A stretch of DNA of 64,000 nt, from assembly GCF_028331445.1 (NCBI RefSeq), contig NZ_JAQMHX010000014.1, positions 1 to 64,000 on the forward strand, given 5' to 3'. Source of the stretch: Candidatus Phyllobacterium onerii (GTDB lineage: Bacteria; Pseudomonadota; Alphaproteobacteria; Rhizobiales; Rhizobiaceae). This document shows, in pieces, positions 28,285 to 36,934 of this stretch (position 1 is the stretch's first letter; every line of letters begins with the position of its first letter). The position numbers and the translations under genes are program-made. The notes under the pieces were generated by a model. The model did not search any database. It was not told the DNA's origin and worked only from the letters and a program-made list of their open reading frames with translations.

Positions 28285-29025
28285 CTAGCCAACCACGACC
28301 GTCGCTTTTCCAGAGACGCGACTGTAAAGATCGATGATGTCCTGATTAATCAGACGCACGCAGCCAGATGACATCGACTGCCCGATCGACCACCATTCTG
28401 GCGATCCGTGAATCCGATAGCCGGTATCGACGCCGTCCTTGAAAATGTAGAGAGCCCTGGCTCCCAGCGGGTTTTGCGGTCCAGGTTCCATGCCATTCTG
28501 GTATTTGGCCAATTCCGGCTTGCGCTGAATCATTTCGCGTGGCGGTGTCCAACGGGGCCATTCCTTCTTGTACTGGATATTGGCGCGCCCACTCCAAAGA
28601 AAGCCGTCTTTGCCGATACCGACGCCGTAGCGAATGGCATCGCCGCCGGCTTGGACCAAGTAAAGAAAGCGCTCCTGCAGGCGGACGACAATCGTACCCG
28701 GCTGCTCGCCTGTGGGATCGACAACTATCTGGCGCCGGAACTGGACTGGAACTTTTTGATACGGAACCGCTGGGAGCGAGTACGGGCCCTCCTGCACAGC
28801 GGCGTACATAACCTCCGGAACAGTTACCGATTTATCAATGCTGATTTGTGGCCGTATGCCACTGGTCGGCATCGCGTCTATATCCATGGACGGCAGTTCG
28901 AGGGTCGTTTGAGTGCAGCCGGTCATTCCAAGCACGGCCATAGACCCTGCACCCGCCAAAAGATGACGGCGGGAAATAGCGGGAAGCGGCTGTGTGGTCG
29001 TGGATGCCTGTTTATGCTGGGACAA
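28285..29025 (-). CDS. L,D-transpeptidase (YkuD) Tat-type lipoprotein
   Basis: This enzyme makes 3-3 peptidoglycan cross-links or anchors proteins to peptidoglycan. The 246-residue protein has a twin-arginine signal (SRRHLLAGAGSMAVLGMTGC) ending in a lipobox-like MTGC. A YkuD domain covers the second half: IVVDPTGEQPGTIVV at its start, then the catalytic motif HGSPEWWSIGQSMSSGCVRL with the nucleophile Cys in SGC. Length is usual for the family. The only usable start is TTG 29025 with a weak GCGAG upstream. It stands alone next to plasmid-type sequence. Confidence 0.9.
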   Translation of the reverse strand: MSQHKQASTTTQPLPAISRRHLLAGAGSMAVLGMTGCTQTTLELPSMDIDAMPTSGIRPQISIDKSVTVPEVMYAAVQEGPYSLPAVPYQKVPVQFRRQIVVDPTGEQPGTIVVRLQERFLYLVQAGGDAIRYGVGIGKDGFLWSGRANIQYKKEWPRWTPPREMIQRKPELAKYQNGMEPGPQNPLGARALYIFKDGVDTGYRIHGSPEWWSIGQSMSSGCVRLINQDIIDLYSRVSGKATVVVG

Positions 29026-29128
29026 TTTCGTACTCGCTTACAAATATTGGCAATCGTTTAAACTGTATGGAAATGTGGTTTACAAACGATGAATCGAAAA
29101 AGAGCGCCTTAACCATCTCAAAGATGGA

Positions 29129-29144
29129 GTTGACAGCTGTCAAC
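29129..29144. repeat. parS-like palindrome, copy 1 (repABC type)
   Basis: GTTGACAGCTGTCAAC is a perfect 16-bp palindrome that fits the repABC centromere consensus GTTnnCnGCnGnnAAC. It lies within a 24-bp direct repeat shared with copy 2. RepB proteins of rhizobial plasmids and chromids bind such sites for partition. No repABC genes are in this window. Confidence 0.65.
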
Positions 29145-29186
29145 GCAGCTTAGCAGGGCTTCCCTCGCAGCAAGCCCACCCGCTTA

Positions 29187-29202
29187 GTTGACAGCTGTCA
29201 AC
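29187..29202. repeat. parS-like palindrome, copy 2 (repABC type)
   Basis: Identical to copy 1 and in the same 24-bp context, offset by 58 bp. A GGGCTT...AAGCCC inverted repeat lies between the copies. The gene-free stretch 29026-29361 otherwise contains the divergent upstream regions of the L,D-transpeptidase and the AraC regulator. Confidence 0.65.
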
Positions 29203-29361
29203 GCAGCTTGCTCGGGGACAAACACTAAGGTCGAATTTTCAAATCCCCGACTCTGAAGTATTTAGTGATGCAATCCTGCGTTTTACGCCTACAATTTTTC
29301 TACGCCAGATTGTAACCTTCCCAGGTTTGGATCTCCTTCGCGCTCGATCAGGTATTTCACA

Positions 29362-29832
29362 ATGGCAGATGATACGGCTTACAGTTTCAGGCACAGAGTT
29401 CTCAGCCTCGAAGAATCGAGCGCGCCCACAAACCGCGTGCAACATACGCTCAAGAATAGGACAGGCTCTTCACGCGACACCCAGCGGCAGTTGGTTCTGG
29501 CGGAAGAGTTTATCCAAAATAATATTTTCAATCCTGTCAGCATTTCAGACATCGCCAATGCCGCCGGCATCAATATCCGCGCCTTGCAGCGCCTGTTTCG
29601 CAAATACCGCGGTGCCACTCCAATTCAGGTCCTGCTGAATGGCCGCATTGCTGCAGCCCACGAAATCATCTGCAGCGGGAAAGCAACATCCGTGAGAGAG
29701 CTCGCGGCTAAGCTTCATTTCTCCAATCCGGGTCGCTTTTCCAAGCTTTATCGGAGAACCTATTCGGTTGTTCCATCTGAACAAATACGCGCCCAGCAAG
29801 GCAGGGCGAATTCGCGCGATTTGCCAGCGTAA
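29362..29832 (+). CDS. AraC-family transcriptional regulator (short)
   Basis: A 156-residue protein. The last 100 residues form a standard AraC/XylS double helix-turn-helix: LVLAEEFIQNNIFNPVSISDIANAAGINIRALQRLFRKYRGATP, then ATSVRELAAKLHFSNPGRFSKLYRRTYSVVPSEQIR. The usual N-terminal sensor domain is absent; only about 45 unrecognised residues precede the DNA-binding part. It may be a naturally short regulator or the remaining end of a longer gene. No strong ribosome site is seen. It converges with the phosphoesterase gene 10 bp downstream. Confidence 0.8.
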   Translation: MADDTAYSFRHRVLSLEESSAPTNRVQHTLKNRTGSSRDTQRQLVLAEEFIQNNIFNPVSISDIANAAGINIRALQRLFRKYRGATPIQVLLNGRIAAAHEIICSGKATSVRELAAKLHFSNPGRFSKLYRRTYSVVPSEQIRAQQGRANSRDLPA

Positions 29833-29842
29833 GTCAAGCGTA

Positions 29843-30616
29843 TCAGCGATAAGCCGCCGTTCGATCCAGAAAGTCATGGAAGTGCGCAATGACGCTGTCC
29901 CGATCGATGAAGATCACAGCGTAGGCGGGCGGCTCGTGCGTAACGGCAATTCTATCCGGTGAAAAATCCAGTGCCGACTGATGGTTGGTGCCGCGCAGGA
30001 CGCTGACGGGAATACCCCGCCAACTCCCGGCGATCGGCCGGTGTGCATGGCCGGCAAAAATATGCCGGACATTGCCATGTACCTTCAGCAGCGCGTAGAG
30101 CGCATCTGCTTCGATGATGCCCATCCGGTCCAAAAGCGGCATGTAGATTGGAAAGGGCGGGTGATGTGAGAACAGAAATACCGGACGGTCCCTGGCCTCC
30201 AGAAGGCGCTGCTGGAGCCAGCGCAATCGCGTTTCATCCATACGACCTTCTGGCCGGCCAGGAACCAGCGTATCGAGCATGATCAACCTGCCTTCGCGAG
30301 TGTCTTTCACACTCTGAACAAAGCCGTCCTCCGCACGGACAGTATCAAACACGTTCAGAAAAGCATTGCGGTTATCATGGTTGCCGAGCATCAGACGGAA
30401 GGGCGGGAGCAGTTTTGTGAGCTCCTCCGCCAGAACCCGATATGTAATCTCCTCGCCCGTGTCACTCAGATCGCCGGTAAAGATCACGAGTTCGGCATCG
30501 CCGTGATTCTGGTTGATGTCGGTGATGCAAGCCTGCAGGCGCACCAATGGATCAAGTCCACACAGGGTTGCGCGCGGCTCCACCAGATGCAGATCAGTCA
30601 CTTGGATGATTTTCAT
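29843..30616 (-). CDS. Metallophosphoesterase (class III cyclic nucleotide / glycerophosphodiesterase type)
   Basis: A 257-residue cytoplasmic calcineurin-like phosphoesterase with all five metal-ligand blocks: DLH at 8-10, GDLSD near 48-52, GNHD near 78-81, SHHPP near 150 and GHAHRP near 190. Relatives (CpdA, GpdQ, Rv0805) hydrolyse cyclic nucleotides or glycerophosphodiesters. As last gene of an ABC uptake operon, 20 bp after its LacI regulator, hydrolysis of the imported compound, for example a glycerophosphodiester, is plausible. That assignment is inference. Confidence 0.85.
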   Translation of the reverse strand: MKIIQVTDLHLVEPRATLCGLDPLVRLQACITDINQNHGDAELVIFTGDLSDTGEEITYRVLAEELTKLLPPFRLMLGNHDNRNAFLNVFDTVRAEDGFVQSVKDTREGRLIMLDTLVPGRPEGRMDETRLRWLQQRLLEARDRPVFLFSHHPPFPIYMPLLDRMGIIEADALYALLKVHGNVRHIFAGHAHRPIAGSWRGIPVSVLRGTNHQSALDFSPDRIAVTHEPPAYAVIFIDRDSVIAHFHDFLDRTAAYR

Positions 30617-30636
30617 GCAGGAAGTTCCAAGGGTTT

Positions 30637-31686
30637 CTAGGATCTATACGACTCAGGAATACGCGCGCTGCCGCGCAGGATAAGACGAGTATTCAAGCGT
30701 TCATGAGCGGGCGGGCGGTCAGGTTCAGCCTCGCGGCGATCAAGAAGTGCCACTGCATGCGCAGCCATAGTGTTCGCATCCTGCCGAAACGTCGTAAGAT
30801 TGTAGGCGTCCCATGACGCTTCCGGAATATCGTCGAATCCTACAATGGAAAGATCTTCCGGAATCGAAAGTTGCGTGTGTTTCCGCACATAATCAATCAA
30901 GCCGAATGCCATTAAATCATTCACACAGAACACGGCATCCGGGCGGTCGCTCTCAACGGCGAAGAGCTGCTGAGCGGCTTCCTGCCCGCCCGCGTAATCC
31001 GAATTCTTGCCGTTTCCGGTCAGAACAGTGGCATCATGAAGTTCGGCTTCCCGCCGGAAACCGTGTTCCCGTTCGATCGTCGTGGGAGTGGCTGGCAGAG
31101 CCCCGGCAAAGCCCAACTTCGTTGTACCATCGGCGAGAAAAAACCGTGCGGCCTCACGGCCGGCACCTTCATTATCAATATTGACGTCATCTGCTCCTGT
31201 TTCCGAGCGTCCGAGAACGATCAATGGCTGGCCATTGCGGCGGGCAAGATCGACGAACGACGAGGGAGGCGAACCAGAGAGGATAATCGTCGCTTCCGCG
31301 CGATAACCAAAAAGCATCTTTTGTGCCGCAACCAGTTCTTCTTCGGTGCGGCCGGTATTGATCACTATGGGAACACTGCCCCGGTGAATGAGCGCTTTGG
31401 TCAGCGCCGCAACCAAATGCGCGCGATAGCCCAGCTCGGGATTGGTGACGACCAACCCCACGAGCCGGCTCTTTCGAGCCAGAAGACCACGCGCTAGATC
31501 GTTGACCTGATAGCCAAGCGCTTCCGCGGCCTCCATGATCTTCTCGCGCTTTTTAGCCGATACACTTGCACCTGGTGTAAAAGCTCTCGACACCGCAGAG
31601 CGGGATACACCCGCGTGTTTCGCAACCTGCAGCGCACTGACGTACTGCTTGTCGTCATTGGAAGCGTGCTTGTTTTTAGATTTCAT
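30637..31686 (-). CDS. LacI-family repressor inside the ABC operon
   Basis: A 349-residue LacI/GalR regulator. The helix-turn-helix is VSALQVAKHAGVSRSAVSRAF (about residues 15-35), followed by hinge helix NDLARGLLARKS and a periplasmic-binding-like ligand domain (VGLVVTNPELGYRA, then AVFCVNDLMAFGLIDYVR and VGFDDIPEASW). ATG 31686 is 5 bp after the stop of the upstream permease; a longer frame overlaps that permease and is not needed. It probably senses the transported compound and controls its own operon. Confidence 0.9.
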   Translation of the reverse strand: MKSKNKHASNDDKQYVSALQVAKHAGVSRSAVSRAFTPGASVSAKKREKIMEAAEALGYQVNDLARGLLARKSRLVGLVVTNPELGYRAHLVAALTKALIHRGSVPIVINTGRTEEELVAAQKMLFGYRAEATIILSGSPPSSFVDLARRNGQPLIVLGRSETGADDVNIDNEGAGREAARFFLADGTTKLGFAGALPATPTTIEREHGFRREAELHDATVLTGNGKNSDYAGGQEAAQQLFAVESDRPDAVFCVNDLMAFGLIDYVRKHTQLSIPEDLSIVGFDDIPEASWDAYNLTTFRQDANTMAAHAVALLDRREAEPDRPPAHERLNTRLILRGSARIPESYRS

Positions 31687-31691
31687 ATTTT

Positions 31692-32504
31692 TCAATGTCC
31701 GACCTTGGAAAGAACATCTGCCCGCAAGAATCGCTCCACCACCAGCATAAAGCCAATCGAGGGTACGAGTAATAGCAGAGCGGTGATCGACGCAATCTGA
31801 TAATTTCCACCTGAACCCGCAGTGTATAGCAATAGCGGCAGGGTATTCACGACAGGCGCGCCGACGAAATAGCTGCCGGTAAATTCGTCGAGCGATTCCA
31901 GGAAAACGAAAATGGCGCTGGCCATAAGACCGGGAGCGGCAAGGGGGAGCGTGACGTCGCGAAACGCGCGAAGCGGCCCTGCACCAATCGAACGCGCCGC
32001 TTCTTCGAGATCTATATCCACTGCCGAAAATGCCGCCGTGGCAATCCATACCGCATACACCAGACCATGCGTAACGTGCACCATGACGACGCCGGCAATG
32101 GTTCCGTTAAGGCCGATCTCGTAAAAAAACCGGGCAATGTTTACGTAGACCGGAAGGTTGGGGAAAGCCTGAGGGATAAGAAATGCAAGAAGGATCAAAC
32201 CGCGAAACGGCAGTTTGAGCCGCGATAGAGCGTAGCCTGCAGGAATGGCCAAAGCCAGCGACACGATGACGGTGAGCGTCGCGACGATGATACTGGTCAT
32301 CAACGATGCCATCGCATTTCCGCGCGGAGAGAATACCCTCTGCCAAAAAGTGAACCCGTATTCCAACGGCAACATATGCGGGAAATACCATTTCTCCGCC
32401 ACCGTCCACAAAAGCAGATTGGTCAGTGGCCCAAAAATAATGAATGCGAGGAGCCCAAGAATGAAGGCTCGCGGCAGCCACCAGAGATCGATATGAGCCG
32501 TCAT
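31692..32504 (-). CDS. Spermidine/putrescine-type ABC permease (PotC-like)
   Basis: A 270-residue BPD_transp_1 permease with six hydrophobic segments and the EAA loop DLEEAARSIGAGPLRAFRDVTLPLAAPG that docks to the ATPase. It overlaps the other permease by four bases (ATGA at 32501-32504). It forms the heterodimeric channel of the PotABCD-like importer. The substrate is not polyamine for certain, because this family also carries glycerophosphodiesters, phosphonates and iron; the phosphoesterase in the operon hints at a phosphate ester. Confidence 0.88.
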   Translation of the reverse strand: MTAHIDLWWLPRAFILGLLAFIIFGPLTNLLLWTVAEKWYFPHMLPLEYGFTFWQRVFSPRGNAMASLMTSIIVATLTVIVSLALAIPAGYALSRLKLPFRGLILLAFLIPQAFPNLPVYVNIARFFYEIGLNGTIAGVVMVHVTHGLVYAVWIATAAFSAVDIDLEEAARSIGAGPLRAFRDVTLPLAAPGLMASAIFVFLESLDEFTGSYFVGAPVVNTLPLLLYTAGSGGNYQIASITALLLLVPSIGFMLVVERFLRADVLSKVGH

Positions 32505-33322
32505 AAGCGGTCCTTCATTGTCTGACGCAGATATATCAGTGCCACACCGGCTGTCAAAAGCAAAGAAATCACGCCGAGCGCATTGGCGACGCCATAGTCA
32601 CCATGGGCATTGATCCGAAAAGCGATATCGGCGGTCAGCATTGTTGGCGACTGAGCGTTGATCATCAGCGGGACGGACAGCACAGACATCATGGTGACGA
32701 AGGAAAGAATCAGACCCACGAGCAACGTGCCGGAGATCTGCGGCACGACAATCTCAATGAGAATACGCAGGCGCGAAGCGCCAAGATTGCGTGCGGCTTC
32801 AATGGTGCTGCGATCGAGGGATGCCATGGCCCCGGCAACAAGCAGCGTTACGAACGGCGTCTGTTTCCAGACAAAAGCAATCACAATACCGCGCCAGTCG
32901 AGAAATCCGGTCGTCTGCAACGGCGTCAATATTCCGAGACTCACAAGGATGTTGTTCATCAGCCCGTTCTTGGCAAGAAAGGTGCGTAAGACCTGGCCGA
33001 CGACAATAAAGGGAATGAACATGGGCCAGCGATAAAGCCAGCGCAGGATAGCCACGGAACGCGGATTTTCACCGAGGGTAAGATATCCGCCAATCGCGAT
33101 AGACAAAAGTCCGATGAGCACGGTCGAAATGGAGACGATGACGACTGTGAATATCATGTCCTTGGAATAGAGGTCGAACGATTTGCTGAAATTGCCAAGG
33201 CCGAAACTGTCGCCGACCTCAAATGCACCGAGGATAGACGCAAACAGCGGCAGGATGAAAAACAGCACGATCATGATCAGTGCCGGAAGAACAAGGAGAA
33301 GGGCGAGGAAGCGCGTCTGCAT
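32501..33322 (-). CDS. Spermidine/putrescine-type ABC permease (PotB-like)
   Basis: A 273-residue inner-membrane permease with six hydrophobic segments and the EAA loop STIEAARNLGASRLRILIEIVVPQI. ATG 33322 was preferred to the adjoining TTG. It lies 65 bp after the binding-protein gene and is stop-start coupled to PotC-like. It shares the channel with the previous gene product. Confidence 0.88.
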   Translation of the reverse strand: MQTRFLALLLVLPALIMIVLFFILPLFASILGAFEVGDSFGLGNFSKSFDLYSKDMIFTVVIVSISTVLIGLLSIAIGGYLTLGENPRSVAILRWLYRWPMFIPFIVVGQVLRTFLAKNGLMNNILVSLGILTPLQTTGFLDWRGIVIAFVWKQTPFVTLLVAGAMASLDRSTIEAARNLGASRLRILIEIVVPQISGTLLVGLILSFVTMMSVLSVPLMINAQSPTMLTADIAFRINAHGDYGVANALGVISLLLTAGVALIYLRQTMKDRL

Positions 33323-33387
33323 CAAAATGTTCCGGGGGAGGGGAGGGGGCCACCGACAAATGTCAATGGCCCATGAAACAGAACATA

Positions 33388-34524
33388 TTAGTTGGCTACA
33401 TTTTTTTCATAAGCCTCGAGGATCGCCGAGTTGTAAGGGGCGATGGGAAAAGGCTTGGCTTTGGTTGCGAGATCAGCAGGGGAAATATCAACGAAGAGCT
33501 TGTCCCAGCTGGCCTTGTCCAATTCGGGCTGCACGAACTTCGCATCAATACCGGGGTACCAGTTGAATCGCTTGACGATACCATCGGCCTGAACTTTCGG
33601 GCTCGTGGCGAGCGCAACGAACTTCTCTGCAAGTTCCGTGTTCGAGCTCTTGGACGGAATCACATAGTGCATCGGTTGGCCGGGCATACCCGGCGCAGGC
33701 AGGAACAACTTCATCTCCGGTGGCAATTTGCCATCTGCCTGCCACGAATAGAACATGTCGACCCAGACCGGCCCCATGGCGATTTCGCCGCGGCTGAGCA
33801 TATCCAATGTGCCAGCATTGCCCGGGGTAAGGGTGGCGTTGGTCGTGAAATCCTTCAGACTGGCGAAGGCCTTGTCCCACTTTTTGGTCTCGGCTTCCTC
33901 GAACGGACCATTCATCAGCTTGTTCGCGTCTCCATCACCAAACGCATAGATCCAGCCCATGACGAAGCTCACACCGGAAGCGCCGCCTTTGATACCGTTA
34001 TAGCCGAACTGCTTCGGATTCTGCATGGCCCAGGTAACAAGCTCCTCATAGCTCTTTGGCGGGTTGGGTATGAGCGCCGGGTTGTAGGCGATCGCCGTCT
34101 GGCTTGAAAACATCGGCATGACATAACCATCGACATTTGCGCCTAGCGCCATCTTTGCCTTTTCGCTGGTGACCATCTCGCCAGAAGGTATCTTCGAGCG
34201 ATACGATTCGAGATAACCGTCCTTAACCAACGGCCCGGCGAATTTCTCATGCACAACGGCGACGTCAGCGTCCCATTTGTCGACATTGGCCTTTGCCTGT
34301 GCATCGAACCGCTCGACGATCTTCTGCGATCCGGCGTCCCCTGGGCCTGTGCCAACGACGCGAACCGTCGTCCCCGGATTTTCCTTCTCGAAGAGAGGGC
34401 CGAGATAGTCGTTGATGTAGTCGACCATGTTTTGGTCGCCAGCTGTCAAAACCGTAAGATCGCCAGCCGCAGCGGGGGTCCCCGCCAGTCCGAGGATGAG
34501 AGAGGCCTGCAGAAGTGTCTTCAT
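33388..34524 (-). CDS. Extracellular solute-binding protein, family 1 (PotD-like)
   Basis: A 378-residue periplasmic protein with a Sec signal peptide (cleavage near AAA-GDL, about residue 21). The mature start LTVLTAGDQNMVDYINDYLGPLFEKENPG and NPPKSYEELVTWAMQNPKQFGY are typical of family 1 and FbpA/PotD-like binding proteins. ATG 34524 has GGGAG 7 bases upstream. It is the second gene of the operon after the ATPase. Ligand unknown. Confidence 0.88.
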   Translation of the reverse strand: MKTLLQASLILGLAGTPAAAGDLTVLTAGDQNMVDYINDYLGPLFEKENPGTTVRVVGTGPGDAGSQKIVERFDAQAKANVDKWDADVAVVHEKFAGPLVKDGYLESYRSKIPSGEMVTSEKAKMALGANVDGYVMPMFSSQTAIAYNPALIPNPPKSYEELVTWAMQNPKQFGYNGIKGGASGVSFVMGWIYAFGDGDANKLMNGPFEEAETKKWDKAFASLKDFTTNATLTPGNAGTLDMLSRGEIAMGPVWVDMFYSWQADGKLPPEMKLFLPAPGMPGQPMHYVIPSKSSNTELAEKFVALATSPKVQADGIVKRFNWYPGIDAKFVQPELDKASWDKLFVDISPADLATKAKPFPIAPYNSAILEAYEKNVAN

Positions 34525-34596
34525 TTGTTATCTCCCTTGAGAAAAGTGAACAGTGCAGTGTTGTTTTGGCGGCCAGGTTTCCGGCATCCAATTTGT

Positions 34597-35700
34597 TTAC
34601 AGCGCGCGTGCCTCAGCCAGGCCTTCGACAACGTTGAAGATAAAAAGCGACTTGGCCGGAATGCATACCCGTACTGCCTCGCCCTGATTGAAGGGCGTAT
34701 CAGCATCGACAAGGATCTCGTTCTCACCCAGCCTGATTGCGTGACGCCAATGGCCACCCGGATAGCTGACGCTTGTAACCTGGCCACGTAACTCCAGCGT
34801 GCCAGGTTGCAGGACCGTCTTATCCTCAGAACGGGCAAGACGTGCCGCCTCGGCACGGAAACGCAGTTCAATCGGGCCGGTTGCCAATGTCCGTCCGGCA
34901 AGTGCTGTGACGATCGAAGGGTTGAACGAACCTTCCATGAGTTCGACCTGCTCGCCTTGCACACGCGCCTGCATCGACAGAAGATTCTCAGCCCCCATGA
35001 ATGCTGCCACGAAAGGGGAGGCGGGTTTGTTATAAACGTCTTCCGGCGACCCCTCCTGTTCAATACGACCCGTATTCATGATGATGATGCGGTCTGCCAT
35101 CACCATCGCTTCCTCGCGATCATGGGTGACATGGATAGCCGTTATGCCGAGCCGCTTCTGCAGAGAACGAATTTCGTGGCGCACCGTCAGGCGAATGCGC
35201 GCATCGAGATTGGAAAGTGGCTCATCGAGGAGCAGGATTTCCGGATCGATTGCCAAGGCCCGACCGAGCGCAACGCGCTGCCGCTGTCCGCCCGAAAGCT
35301 GTCCAGGCTTCCGATCGCCAAGACCCGCAAGGCCGAGCAGATTCTGCATCTCGTTGACCCGCGCGTCGATGTTTTCTCGCGACTGCCTTTGCAACTTCAA
35401 CCCGTAGCCGATGTTCTGGGCAACAGTCATGTGCGGCCACAGAGCATAGGACTGGAAAACAAGCGCCATGCCGCGTTTGTCCGGCGGCATTTGCGTAACG
35501 TCGCGATCCGCCACCCGGATGGAACCGGAAAATGGCTTGGTAAATCCTGCGATCGTGCGCAATAGCGTTGTCTTTCCGCAGCCGGACGAGCCCAGCAGAG
35601 CGACGAATTCGCCCTTGCGAATACCGAGGTCAAGTTTATCGAGAACGGTCGTTGTGCCATAGCCAACGCTCATCTTCTCGACCGAGAGAAATGGCCGCAT
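34597..35700 (-). CDS. ABC transporter ATP-binding protein (PotA/UgpC-like)
   Basis: A 367-residue ATPase with Walker A GSSGCGKTT near residues 38-46, signature QLSGGQRQRVALGRAL, Walker B ILLLDEPLSNLD, switch His in VTHD, and a C-terminal TOBE domain (about 280-360). It is the first gene of a six-gene minus-strand operon: ATPase, binding protein, two permeases, LacI, phosphoesterase. Its promoter lies in the 253-bp divergent region shared with the FbpA-like gene. Confidence 0.9.
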   Translation of the reverse strand: MRPFLSVEKMSVGYGTTTVLDKLDLGIRKGEFVALLGSSGCGKTTLLRTIAGFTKPFSGSIRVADRDVTQMPPDKRGMALVFQSYALWPHMTVAQNIGYGLKLQRQSRENIDARVNEMQNLLGLAGLGDRKPGQLSGGQRQRVALGRALAIDPEILLLDEPLSNLDARIRLTVRHEIRSLQKRLGITAIHVTHDREEAMVMADRIIIMNTGRIEQEGSPEDVYNKPASPFVAAFMGAENLLSMQARVQGEQVELMEGSFNPSIVTALAGRTLATGPIELRFRAEAARLARSEDKTVLQPGTLELRGQVTSVSYPGGHWRHAIRLGENEILVDADTPFNQGEAVRVCIPAKSLFIFNVVEGLAEARAL

Positions 35701-35852
35701 ACTTCAGTTCCACCCTATTGCGCAGCTGTGCAATTTTTCCTTGTACTGTCTGTTCATAACAGCCACGTGACAAGCGAAAAATATTGAAGCTGCAAATGCA
35801 CAATTGCGCCAGCCTGATGACACCCGACAGGGAAAGTGCGACTTTCGTATAT

Positions 35853-35870
35853 ATGTCATAGAACCGTTAT
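35853..35870 (+). promoter_or_regulatory. Possible Pho box with nearby -10 element
   Basis: ATGTCAT-AGAA-CCGTTAT resembles two CTGTCAT half-sites spaced by four bases (6 of 7 and 5 of 7 matches). A TATAAG-like -10 lies 8 bp downstream (35879-35884), the spacing expected when PhoB replaces a -35. It points toward the FbpA-like gene at 35954. The match is imperfect; the gene-free stretch 35701-35953 has no other clear motif. Confidence 0.35.
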
Positions 35871-35953
35871 CCGGCTTGTATAAGGGTGGCCAATCCGTTT
35901 GTGCCCGCATAAAAGAGAAGCGGGCTTGTCTCGTTTGATAAAAGGGAATCATC

Positions 35954-36928
35954 GTGCGTCAACTTCTCGCCGCTGCAATTTTATTGGCCGCCGGGCTGCA
36001 TCCAGCCTTCGCCGTTGATGGTAAACTCGTTCTCTATACAAGTCAGCCCAACACCGACGCACAACAAACGACAGACGCCTTTATGGCAAAGAACCCCGGC
36101 ATCAAGGTCGAATGGGTTCGTGACGGGACGCCGAAGATCATGGCCAAGCTGCGCGCCGAGATCGAAGCGGGCAATCCTCAACCCGATGTTCTTTTGCTTT
36201 CCGATGTTGTGACAATGGAAGGGCTGAAGAAAGAGGGTCGCCTTCTCACGTTCAAGGATGCCGATACCAATGGCATCGACCCGGCGCTGATGGACAAGGA
36301 CGGAACGTATTTCTCCACCAAACTTATCACTACAGGCATCGTCTACAACACCAAGGCACCATTCGTTCCCGCGAGCTGGAGCGACCTCACCAAGCCTGAG
36401 GCCAAGAATCTGGTCAGCATGCCGAGCCCGCTAACATCGGGTGCCGCAATGATCCATACTGTGACGTTGACGGAAAACCTGCCACAGGGCTGGGACTTCT
36501 ATGCCGAGCTCGCCAAGAATGGTGCACAGGCCGCAGGCGGCAATGGCGATGTCCTCAAAGCTGTCAGCGGCGGCGACAAACTTTTCGGCATGATCGTCGA
36601 TTACATGCCGATCCGCGAAAAGGCCAAGGGCGCGCCGGTCGAGTTCGTGTTCCCGAAGGAAGGCGTCTCGGCCGTAACCGAACCGGTCGCCATTCTCTCC
36701 ACGGCGAAGAACCCCGAGGCTGCAAAGGCCTTTGTCAATTTCCTTTTGTCGGAAGAAGGCCAGAAGCTTGCGGTCGGCATGGGCTATATCCCTGCGCGTC
36801 CCGATGCCGGCCTTCCGGCAGGTTATCCGGATCGTTCCACCATCAAGGTCCTGGCGTTCGACGCAGCTGGCGCGTTGACAAACGACACGGCGAACAAGGA
36901 AAAATTCAGCGACGTTATGGGGCAGTAA
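35954..36928 (+). CDS. FbpA/phosphonate-type ABC substrate-binding protein
   Basis: A 324-residue periplasmic binding protein with signal peptide (cleavage near AFA-VDG, residue 20). The mature start KLVLYTSQPNTDAQQTTDAF, KVEWVRDGTPKIMAKL and AEIEAGNPQPDVLLLSD are those of the iron(III)/2-aminoethylphosphonate binding family. GTG 35954 has GGGA 7 bases upstream. It is followed after 6 bp by the fused permease. Iron and phosphonate relatives cannot be told apart here. Confidence 0.87.
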   Translation: MRQLLAAAILLAAGLHPAFAVDGKLVLYTSQPNTDAQQTTDAFMAKNPGIKVEWVRDGTPKIMAKLRAEIEAGNPQPDVLLLSDVVTMEGLKKEGRLLTFKDADTNGIDPALMDKDGTYFSTKLITTGIVYNTKAPFVPASWSDLTKPEAKNLVSMPSPLTSGAAMIHTVTLTENLPQGWDFYAELAKNGAQAAGGNGDVLKAVSGGDKLFGMIVDYMPIREKAKGAPVEFVFPKEGVSAVTEPVAILSTAKNPEAAKAFVNFLLSEEGQKLAVGMGYIPARPDAGLPAGYPDRSTIKVLAFDAAGALTNDTANKEKFSDVMGQ

Positions 36929-36934
36929 AGCTCT

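Noticed and set aside
29128-29209. CRISPR array
   Set aside because: Only two repeat copies, each a palindrome, with a single 34-bp gap and no cas genes; the parS interpretation fits better.
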